NCBI GenBank assembly: GCA_030448225.1
Contig: JAUJNJ010000045.1
Location: forward strand, 1 to 55,420
DNA length: 55,420 nucleotides
Source of the DNA: Phycisphaerae bacterium
GTDB taxonomy: Bacteria; Planctomycetota; Phycisphaerae; Tepidisphaerales; Tepidisphaeraceae
Direction of reading: 5' to 3'
The notes under the pieces were generated by a model. It was not told the origin of the DNA and did not search any database. It saw nothing but the letters and a program-made list of their open reading frames with translations. Positions 49,569 to 55,420 of this stretch are shown here, one piece after another. Positions within the stretch are counted from its first letter, which is position 1, and each line of letters starts with the position of its first letter. Position numbers and translations under genes: made by a program.

Positions 49569-49691
49569 GGAGTCAGGGGTCAGGAGTCAGGAGTCAGAGG
49601 TCAACAGACACAGATTGCGAGGGTCTGATCGCTTGACGGGGGGCAAGCCAATGCCGTTGGACTTGCGACTCTTGATGCTTGACCCTTGATC
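49569..49691. repeat. Inverted pair of GTCAGGAGTCAGG / CTTGACCCTTGAT repeat units
   Basis: Forward units (AGTCAGGGGTCAGGAGTCAGG and AGTCAGAGGTCAAC) at 49569-49603 face complementary units (ACTTGCGACTCTTGATGCTTG, ACCCTTGAT) at 49658-49691 across 55 unique bases. The family is the same as at 1570-1622 and 3722-3757. It sits between nuoD and the TrkA-N gene and may act as a terminator or processing hairpin. Confidence 0.8.
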
Positions 49692-49718
49692 GTCCTCCAC
49701 CGACCGTTCCCGTTCCCC

Positions 49719-50324
49719 ATGTCCACCCCGGAGGCCAATCCCGATCATCCCCCGACGCCGGCGCCACCGCCGGCGCCGGACGCCGTTCCCGTCGCGCTCG
49801 ACCCGCCGATGTCGGGCCACGCGATCATCGCCGGCTACGGCCTGCCGGGCCGCGCGGTGGCCGAGGCGCTGCGGGAGGCGGGGGTGGAGTTCTGCGTGAT
49901 CGAGCGCAACCTCGACACCGTGCGCCGCTGCCTGCGCGGCGGCCTCCGCATCATCTCCGGCGACGCCACCGCGGCCAGCGTGCTGCAGGCGGCGGGGATC
50001 GAGCGCGCGGTGCTCTTCGCGGCCACGATGCCGAACGACGCGGCCGTGATCGACGCGGTGACGCAGGCCCGCAAGCTCAACGCGACGGTCCGCATCCTCG
50101 CCCGACTCGAGTACGTCTCGACCGGCCTGAAGGCGAGCCGGCGGGGGGCGAGCGAGGTGGTGGTGGCCGAGCGCGTGGTCGCCGCGGCGTTCAAGGAGCT
50201 CGTCACCGCCGCGCCGCCGACATCCCCGCAAGCTTCCCCCTCGTCCGATGGCGAGTCGGCCGCCGCGCCCGCCATGCCCGCCGCGGCTCCGGATGAGACG
50301 ACTCGGTCGGTAACGACTAACTGA
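49719..50324 (+). CDS. TrkA-N/RCK NAD-binding domain protein
   Basis: 201 residues, frame intact. After a Pro-rich leader it carries HAIIAGYGLPGRAVAEALRE (GxGxxG), FCVIERNLDTVRRCL, IISGDATAASVLQAAGIERA and ATMPNDAAVIDAVTQARKLN, a complete RCK_N fold that senses NAD(H) or ADP/ATP and gates potassium channels. No channel segment is attached, and no trk/kch gene is next to it. The C-terminus is a disordered Pro/Ala tail. ATG 49719 is chosen over the in-frame start at 49686, which lies within the repeat. Confidence 0.85.
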   Translation: MSTPEANPDHPPTPAPPPAPDAVPVALDPPMSGHAIIAGYGLPGRAVAEALREAGVEFCVIERNLDTVRRCLRGGLRIISGDATAASVLQAAGIERAVLFAATMPNDAAVIDAVTQARKLNATVRILARLEYVSTGLKASRRGASEVVVAERVVAAAFKELVTAAPPTSPQASPSSDGESAAAPAMPAAAPDETTRSVTTN

Positions 50325-50576
50325 CTTTGCGCGGCGCGCGTCCGATGCTCCCGCTCGCGGTGACGGCGCGAGGGAGCGTATGGAACCGACGCGATCAAGC
50401 AACTGCGGCAGCCGGGACGCACGTCCGCCCGACGCCCCCGGACGCCCGTCGCGGCTCGCCGTCTTGAAAACCGCCCGCCGATGCCGATGTTGAACGAACG
50501 GCCCCGGGTCCCCCCGGCTCGTCGTCCGGCGCTCGTGCGCCCGATCTGTAACACGTCTTTCCGACCGGAGCCGCCC

Positions 50577-51593
50577 GTGAACACGTCTGTCGCAGGAGCC
50601 GCCGCGCCAGCACCGACCGAGTCCGAGCGTCAGCGGCCGCCGTCGCCGATGCTGCGCGTCCGCCACGCGGTCGAAGCCGCGGCGATCGGTACGGCGGCGC
50701 GGATGATCTCGATGCTGCCGCGCCGCGCGGTGCTCGCCGGCGGCCGGATGACGGGGCGGATCGCGTACTACCTGCTCGCCGAGGACCGGCGCGTCGCCTA
50801 CGCGAACGTCGATCGCGTCTTCGGCGACGCCGAGAGCGCGGCCGAACGGGCGCGGATCGTGCGCGGCGGGTTTGCGAACCTCGGCGCCACGATGTTTGGC
50901 CTCTTCTGGTCGCCGCGACTGACGGCGGCCAACTTCCGCGACTGGATCGTGATTTCGCCCGAAAGCGAGGCCCGGCTCGCGGCGGTCCGCGCGTCGGGGC
51001 GCGGGCTGATCCTCGTCACGCCGCACCATGGCGACTGGGAGATGGCGTCGCACGCGATCGGGTTCCTCGGGTACCCGGCCCTGCTCGTGGCCGAGGGGAT
51101 GCGCAACGCCGCGATCGGCGACATGATCATGCGGATGCGCACGCTCTCGGGGCACACGACGATCCCGCCGCGCTTCGCCGTGCTGAAGCTCTTCCGCCAC
51201 CTCAGCCGCGGCGGGTCGATCGGCCTGCTGATCGACGTCAACGGCCGCCGCGGGCGTGGGGGCGTCTGGCTCGACTTCTTCGGCCTGCCGGTCTTCAACA
51301 GCGCCGCGGGCGAGGAACTGGCGCTGCGCGCGGATGCCGCGCTCGTGTTCGTCTACGGCCGGCCGCTGCCGGGCGGGCGGGTGGAGCTCGTCGTCGAGCC
51401 GGAGGTCGAGCCGTCGCGCACCGGCGACCGGGCGGCGGACGAGGGCGACGAGCCAGCTCTGCCCCGACCGCGCGGCCGCGCTCATCCGCGAGCGCCCTGA
51501 GCACTGGCTCTGACCCGCTAGCCGCTGGAGCGCCGCCTGATGCCCGCCGCCGACGGGTTTCCGTTCTATTCCAAGTACGACCCCAAAACGTAA
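50577..51593 (+). CDS. LpxL/HtrB-like lysophospholipid/lipid A acyltransferase
   Basis: About 340 residues, peripheral inner-membrane acyltransferase. AAAIGTAARMISMLPRRAVL forms the N-terminal helix; the catalytic H-x4-E is HHGDWE within LILVTPHHGDWEMASHAIGF; GSIGLLIDVNGRRGRGGVWL and FFGLPVFNSAAGEELALRAD complete the late acyltransferase fold. With lpxA and lpxC/fabZ in the window it fits lipid A acylation. One frame change near 51450 leads to LCPDRAAALIRERPEHWL, and another near 51510 to RRLMPAADGFPFYSKYDPKT before TAA 51591. GTG 50577 with GGAG upstream is favoured; an in-frame ATG is at 50481. Confidence 0.87.
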
Positions 51594-51623
51594 GCCCGGC
51601 GGCCGAACGGTCGGCCGCCGGGC
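51594..51623. terminator. Bidirectional terminator hairpin
   Basis: A perfect 13-base stem (GCCCGGCGGCCGA / TCGGCCGCCGGGC) with a four-base loop sits directly after the acyltransferase stop and before the 3' end of the convergent 66-residue gene. There is no T tract on the plus strand. Confidence 0.78.
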
Positions 51624-51657
51624 ATCGGTTGTCAGGGATCGTCGCGTCAGGCCCCGA

Positions 51658-51858
51658 TCAGGCGAGGCGCTCGACCCCGACCGGCGCCCGGAACGTCCCG
51701 CCCTTGCCGGCCGCGAAGATCGCCGCGTCGGCCACGACCGCCGGCTCGAAGTCCAGGCCGAACCCGTCCTCGTGGCGGGGCGACTGCGCCCGGGCGTCCC
51801 GGTCGAGCGACTGTTGAAGTTGCGTGAAATCCCGGCGGCTGTTGTTCGCGAAAAGCAT
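51658..51858 (-). CDS. 66-residue protein of unknown function
   Basis: Frame intact. ATG 51858 is preceded by GAAGGAGACGGAGAAC, a very good ribosome binding site. It reads MLFANNSRRDFTQLQQSLDR, then DARAQSPRHEDGFGLDFEPA, VVADAAIFAAGKGGTFRAPV, GVERLA. There is no signal peptide and no Cys. The gene stands alone with a terminator hairpin 35 bases beyond its stop and a GC-poorer upstream region. The family is not recognised; it could be a regulatory small protein or peptide precursor. Confidence 0.65.
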   Translation of the reverse strand: MLFANNSRRDFTQLQQSLDRDARAQSPRHEDGFGLDFEPAVVADAAIFAAGKGGTFRAPVGVERLA

Positions 51859-52295
51859 GTTCTCCGTCTCCTTCGATCTCGTTCGCTGGCAGTGTTCGAC
51901 GACGAAAGAGATCTACGATTCCGCCGGTCGGCCGTCCAAACCGTGCGGGGATTTCCGGGAGGTCGGATAAATGCCGCTCGCCCGGTCGCGCCGCCGTGGC
52001 TAATGACGCCGACAGTCGAAGGGGAGACGCGGGCGGGTGTGGGCGCACGTCCGATCATGTTCGCGGGGGGCTGCGAAGCGAAAGCGGACGTTAGCGCGCG
52101 GGATCGCAACGACCCGCACCACCTGCGATGTCGGCACGGTCGGCCGTCCGATAACCGAGGATTTCGGGTGCAACAGGTTACTTGAACGCGATTCGGCGAG
52201 TGCCGACACGCGTGGACGATCCGGACCGCCAGATGAGGGTCTATGCGCCGGCACGGTCCGACGCCGGGTTTTCAGCCGGCGCACGCCGCGCACGT
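51859..52295. other. Gene-free 437-bp region
   Basis: This is the upstream region of the 66-residue gene and the 3' region of tsaC. Only shadow frames are present. A weak GCCGG...CCGGC hairpin near 52265-52285 could end the tsaC transcript. Confidence 0.45.
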
Positions 52296-53285
52296 TCACG
52301 TCCGATAAGGTTTCGTCGCCCGGATCAACCGATCGCGGACGGCCGCCCATTCCGGCCGGTCGGGGGGCATCTCGATCAGGATCATCGCCGCCTTCATCGC
52401 GTCGGCCCGTCGCAGTGCCACGTACAATTCGCGCGCGTATTCCTCCGGCGACGGCGGCATCGTCTCGGCGTGTCGAACGAGGGGAGCGAACGTCAAGGCG
52501 GCGACGGTCGTCGGGTCGAGGCGGAGCAGCACCACGCCGTTGGCGCCGCCCGCGTGTTTGGAGCGTAGCAGGTCCTCGATCTCGCCGCGGGAGGCACGGA
52601 ACGCCGGGGTCGTCGGCGCGTAATGGACGGCGTGCTGCCCGGGCGACGAGGCGGCCATGGTTTCTTCTACGATCGATGTAGAAATTCCCACCGGCCCGAT
52701 GATCTGCTCGATCGCCCGCCGGGTGACGCCGCCGGGGCGGAGGATCGTGGGGGCGTCGCCCGTGAGGTCGAGCACGGTCGACTCGATGCCGACCGCGCAC
52801 GGCCCGCCGTCGAGTACGAGGTCAACGGCGTCGCCCAGTTCGTCGCGCACGTGCTGGGCCGTCGTCGGGCTGATGCGGTTCGAGCGGTTCGCGCTCGGCG
52901 CGGCGACCGGCCCGTCGAAGGCGATCAACAACTCCAGCGCCAACGGGTGGTCCGGCGCCCGCAGTCCGACCGTCGACCGGCTGGCGGTGACGACGTCTGG
53001 GATCACGTCCGCCTTCGGCACCACGAGCGTCAGCGGCCCCGGCCAGAACGCCGCCGCCAGCGCGTCGGCCGCCGCCGGCCATCGGCGGGCGTACCGCCGC
53101 GCCGTCGCCACGTCCGCCACGTGGACGATGAGCGGGTTCGTCGCCGGCCGGCCCTTGGCCGCAAAGATCCCGCGCACGGCGGCCGCGCCCGTCGCGTCGG
53201 CGCCGAGGCCGTAGACCGTCTCGGTCGGAAATGCCACGAGCCGGCCGGCGCGGAGAAGTTGGACCGCTCGCTCGGTTATACTCAC
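52296..53285 (-). CDS. tsaC: L-threonylcarbamoyladenylate synthase (Sua5 type)
   Basis: 329 residues, frame intact. It makes threonylcarbamoyl-AMP from Thr, bicarbonate and ATP for the t6A37 tRNA modification. The N-terminal YrdC domain has LVAFPTETVYGLGADAT, AAKGRPATNPLIVHV (KxR motif), PGPLTLVVP, SRSTVGLRAPDHPLALELL, PVAAPSANRSNRISPTTAQH and GIESTVLDLTGDAPTILRPG. A C-terminal Sua5 domain follows (QHAVHYAPTTP, YARELYVALRRADAMKAAMI), so this is the long Sua5-like form. The GTG start at 53285 overlaps the stop of the upstream DUF5615 toxin gene (GTGA), implying translational coupling. Confidence 0.94.
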   Translation of the reverse strand: MSITERAVQLLRAGRLVAFPTETVYGLGADATGAAAVRGIFAAKGRPATNPLIVHVADVATARRYARRWPAAADALAAAFWPGPLTLVVPKADVIPDVVTASRSTVGLRAPDHPLALELLIAFDGPVAAPSANRSNRISPTTAQHVRDELGDAVDLVLDGGPCAVGIESTVLDLTGDAPTILRPGGVTRRAIEQIIGPVGISTSIVEETMAASSPGQHAVHYAPTTPAFRASRGEIEDLLRSKHAGGANGVVLLRLDPTTVAALTFAPLVRHAETMPPSPEEYARELYVALRRADAMKAAMILIEMPPDRPEWAAVRDRLIRATKPYRT

Positions 53286-53671
53286 GGGCTGGCCTCGCCC
53301 CTCGACCGCCGCGGGTGGACGAGCTTGAGGGCTGCCGTCGGGGTCAGCAGAAGCAGTGACGCTGCCGCGTCGGCACCAAACCCCGTGACCACAGCGGCGT
53401 GGTCGCGGCGCGCCCTCACGATGGCGGCCGTGGGGCAGTTCCCCAGCTTGATGCGGATGACCTTCGGCGGGTGGCCGTTGAGCAGGCTGAGTTGCTGGAA
53501 GTCGCCGTTCTTCGTGACGATCGTGTACCCGTGCGCCGCCGCGTGCCGCCAGATCACTTCATCCTCCGCCTCGCGCAGCCCGAGCTCGCGTACGTGGGCC
53601 GAGTCCCGATGATCGCTCGCCAGCAGCGCGGGCAGCTTCGGCGACAGGTTCTGGTCGAAGAGGAGCTTCAC
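53282..53671 (-). CDS. DUF5615 PIN-like toxin
   Basis: 129 residues, frame intact. It has the characteristic VKLLFDQNLSPKLPALLASD with the N-terminal Asp, then HVRELGLREAEDEVIWRHAA, HGYTIVTKNGDFQQLSLLNG and PPKVIRIKLGNCPTA: a compact PIN-like nuclease core in which FDxN, the E/D of the second helix and TKNGDF supply the metal-binding acids. The last 40 residues (DAAASLLLLTPTAALKLVHP) form an Ala/Leu-rich tail. The GTG start at 53671 overlaps the antitoxin stop, and its own stop overlaps tsaC. Family members are predicted RNases kept in check by the neighbouring DUF433 protein. Confidence 0.9.
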   Translation of the reverse strand: MKLLFDQNLSPKLPALLASDHRDSAHVRELGLREAEDEVIWRHAAAHGYTIVTKNGDFQQLSLLNGHPPKVIRIKLGNCPTAAIVRARRDHAAVVTGFGADAAASLLLLTPTAALKLVHPRRSRGEASP

Positions 53672-53907
53672 TGGCCGCCCGAAACGAGGCGCAGCTGTTG
53701 GTCGGCGGCGAACGCGAGGCAGGCGCGGACGTCGTCGCGGGTGAGATCCGGGAAGTCGGCCAATATCTCGTCTACGCTCATCCCGCCGGCGAGGTATTCC
53801 AGCACGTCGTAGACCGTCATGCGCATCCCCCAAATGCACGGCTTGCCGCTGCGCTTGCCGGGCTCGATCGTGATGAACTTGCGGTAGTCGAAGTCGTCCA
53901 TGCTCAC
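53668..53907 (-). CDS. DUF433 antitoxin
   Basis: 79 residues, frame intact. FITIEPGKRSGKPCIWGMRM, TVYDVLEYLAGGMSVDEILA and DFPDLTRDDVRACLAFAADQ are the full DUF433 fold, a winged-helix-like domain that pairs with PIN-like toxins and probably binds the operon promoter. The GTG start at 53907 gives a GTGA overlap with the DUF2103-like gene; ATG 53901 (MDDFDYRKF) is the alternative. The stop overlaps the toxin start. Confidence 0.92.
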   Translation of the reverse strand: MSMDDFDYRKFITIEPGKRSGKPCIWGMRMTVYDVLEYLAGGMSVDEILADFPDLTRDDVRACLAFAADQQLRLVSGGQ

Positions 53908-54185
53908 TCGATTATACCATCGGCGCGCATCCACGCCGCCGCCTGCTCGGCGTCGGAGCAGATCAGGAACACCTCCTGCACCGTGCCGGTCCCGGTGTAG
54001 AGGCACTTGAGGCCCGCCTCGGTCGGGTACTGCACCTTGAAGCTGCGCGGCGTCTTGCCGCGGCGCACCTTGATCCGGCCGGGCACGATGCGCGTGACCT
54101 GCGGGCAGTCGCGGACGATCCGGTCGAGGATCTCGTCCAGGCCACCCACCCGCCCGTGCTGTCGCTTGATGCGGCCGAACTTCAT
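53904..54185 (-). CDS. DUF2103-like small protein
   Basis: 93 residues, frame intact. MKFGRIKRQHGRVGGLDEIL, DRIVRDCPQVTRIVPGRIKV, RRGKTPRSFKVQYPTEAGLK, CLYTGTGTVQEVFLICSDAE. The R-(I/V)-x-P-G-R-I and TEAGLK...G-TVQEVF pattern resembles DUF2103 ('predicted metal-binding') proteins as I remember them; I could not check it. The basic residues and alpha/beta pattern would also suit RNA binding. It is first in the operon with the DUF433-DUF5615 pair and tsaC; its TGA lies within the next start (GTGA). Confidence 0.7.
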   Translation of the reverse strand: MKFGRIKRQHGRVGGLDEILDRIVRDCPQVTRIVPGRIKVRRGKTPRSFKVQYPTEAGLKCLYTGTGTVQEVFLICSDAEQAAAWMRADGIIE

Positions 54186-54234
54186 GGTGGGATCATAGCG
54201 GCACGGCCGGCCGGCCGAGCGCGCGCGGGCCGCG

Positions 54235-54765
54235 TCAACCGGCCGGTGGCAATAGGTCTTTGTCCCGGAGCAGGCGCTCCACCGCTTCGGGGTCGATCGC
54301 CGGACCGAGCGTCACGGCGACCGGCGTGGCCCAGCGGGCGCGGACCGGTCGCAGGATCAGCACGTGCGGCCCGTCCGGCGCGACCCGCATCACGTGGGCG
54401 GCGGTGAAGCGATCCCACGGCACGAACCGCCCGAACTGCGGGATGCGAACGGCCGCGTCGTTCAGGACGACCGTCCGATCGATGAGTCCGAGCAGCACGA
54501 AAAAGCCCGGCAGGCCCAGGGCGGCCACCGCCCACATGGCCACCGCGTTCATGACGGACTGACGCGGCGACCACGTGTAATAGTTCGCGGCGCAGCCGGC
54601 CGCCATCCCCCCGAGCCATAGCGCCCAAAAGACGACGGGGTGGCGGCGCAGCGTGGGGACGCAGTCGAGCAGGTGGTCGATCCGCGCGCGCGGCGGCTCC
54701 CGCCATTCCAGCGACGTCGCGTACTCGATGACCGGCGGGTCGGCTGACATGGTGTTGAGCATCAT
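54235..54765 (-). CDS. Two-helix membrane protein of unknown function
   Basis: 176 residues, frame intact. A polar N-terminus (SADPPVIEYATSLEWREPPR) precedes two helices (PVVFWALWLGGMAAGCAANY and AVAMWAVAALGLPGFFVLLG). A cytosolic PH-like segment follows: RTVVLNDAAVRIPQFGRFVP, WDRFTAAHVMRVAPDGPHVL. This is the layout of small 'YcxB-like'/bacterial PH-domain membrane proteins. ATG 54765, 54762 or 54750 are possible starts. It is separated from the toxin operon by 49 bases on the same strand. Confidence 0.68.
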   Translation of the reverse strand: MMLNTMSADPPVIEYATSLEWREPPRARIDHLLDCVPTLRRHPVVFWALWLGGMAAGCAANYYTWSPRQSVMNAVAMWAVAALGLPGFFVLLGLIDRTVVLNDAAVRIPQFGRFVPWDRFTAAHVMRVAPDGPHVLILRPVRARWATPVAVTLGPAIDPEAVERLLRDKDLLPPAG

Positions 54766-55029
54766 AACAGCCCGAATCCTGCACCCGCGCCGACCGCCGC
54801 CGCCGCCGCCGCCCGTCCGTTGTTCTCACGGTCCCCGCGGTGGCCGGGCCACGGCCGAATGATGCGAGCGCCCGGAGGACGTGCGATTCGATCGACAGCC
54901 GGCCCGCGCGGGCGGCGGGGACGCCCGGTGCCGCGCCCCGGCGCGGACTTGCCGCCGCGTTGCGGGCCGTGGCAGCGGGCCCTACGATCCGGCCGGACAT
55001 TCACCGCAACCCGAAGGAGACGCACGCCG

Positions 55030-55420
55030 ATGGACAACGCACCCCTCAAGCCGGGCGACGCCGCCCCGAACTTCGAGCTGATGGACGAGAACAAGCAGGT
55101 CGTGAAGCTGGCGGACCTGCGCGGCAAGAAGGTCGTGCTGCTGTTCTACCCGATGGATTTCTCGCCCGTCTGCACGACCGAGCACTGCACGTTCGGCCCC
55201 GAGCGGGGTCGCATCGCCGGCGGCGACGACGCGGTGATCTTCGGCGTCAGCTGCGACAGCCCGTTCAGTCACGACGCGTTCAAGCGGCAGTACAACATCC
55301 CCTACAGTCTGCTGGCGGACCCGACGCGCAAGATGGCGAAGGCGTACGGCATGTGGGCCGGCGAAGAGCCGTACAACTGCACGAAGCGCGGCACGGTCAT
55401 CATCGGCAAGGACGGCAAGA
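55030..55420 (+). CDS. Peroxiredoxin (AhpC/TSA), 3' end beyond the window
   Basis: Thiol peroxidase; the first 130 residues are in the window. ATG 55030 has AAGGAGAC upstream. LKPGDAAPNFELMDENKQVV, VVLLFYPMDFSPVCTTEHCT with the peroxidatic Cys in the P-x3-T/S-x2-C-like site (FSPVCTTE), a second Cys five residues later (BCP/AhpE-like resolving position), and FGVSCDSPFSHDAFKRQYNI. It reduces H2O2 and alkyl peroxides with thioredoxin. The window ends in the last third of the gene. Confidence 0.9.
   Translation, partial: MDNAPLKPGDAAPNFELMDENKQVVKLADLRGKKVVLLFYPMDFSPVCTTEHCTFGPERGRIAGGDDAVIFGVSCDSPFSHDAFKRQYNIPYSLLADPTRKMAKAYGMWAGEEPYNCTKRGTVIIGKDGK

Overview
The window is very GC-rich (about 70 %) bacterial chromosome. 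It reads as a member of the Planctomycetota, most likely class Phycisphaerae. The signs are a PSD1-type cytochrome protein beside a DUF1501 protein, an LpxC/FabZ fusion next to lpxA, a PEP-CTERM secreted metalloprotease with an exosortase and its EpsI partner, a second metalloprotease with the 'LEPRR' N-terminal motif and SdrD-like repeats, and a Rho factor with a long Arg/Gln/Gly-rich N-terminus. I saw no rRNA, tRNA, CRISPR array, prophage or insertion sequence.

Layout. 0.2-5.8 kb: a GT39-like membrane glycosyltransferase and a large AsmA-like envelope protein. 6-8.5 kb: aldo/keto reductase and the PEP-CTERM metalloprotease. 8.6-14.2 kb: a nested palindrome, aroA, a small conserved-looking protein and a leishmanolysin-like surface protease. 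14.2-16.4 kb: lpxA and lpxC/fabZ. 17.1-21.2 kb: Wza-like export lipoprotein, exosortase, EpsI. 21.5-24.2 kb: a lipoprotein-like methyltransferase, a VOC-like protein and coaE. 24.8-28.5 kb: rho, a PTS EIIA protein and upp, the last two separated by inverted tandem-repeat blocks. 28.5-34.2 kb: secreted unknowns, leuD, a methyltransferase and a VOC protein. 34.2-41.2 kb: PSD1 protein, a small unknown, DUF1501 protein, tilS. 42-51.6 kb: a small membrane protein, a GH16-like remnant, nth, a zinc-ribbon unknown, a LOG-family protein, a Gfo/Idh/MocA oxidoreductase, an unknown, nuoD, an NAD-binding TrkA-N protein and an LpxL-like acyltransferase. 51.6-55.4 kb: a 66-residue unknown, then an operon (DUF2103-like, DUF433 antitoxin, DUF5615 PIN-like toxin, tsaC/sua5) joined by GTGA overlaps, a membrane protein and the start of a peroxiredoxin.

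Working together: lpxA, lpxC/fabZ, the LpxL-like acyltransferase and the AsmA-like protein point to a lipid-A outer membrane. The Wza-like protein, exosortase and EpsI form a surface-sorting and exopolysaccharide unit whose probable substrate is the PEP-CTERM protease. PSD1, the small protein and DUF1501 form one likely operon.

Caution: many genes that should be intact and essential (aroA, rho, coaE, nuoD, tilS, leuD, upp, lpxC) carry one or more single-base frame changes, although the protein can be followed across frames. Others (nth, tsaC, exosortase, LOG, Gfo/Idh/MocA) are clean. This looks like regional indel error in the assembly rather than gene decay. Spans of broken genes are therefore given as the whole gene, and frame-change positions are approximate.
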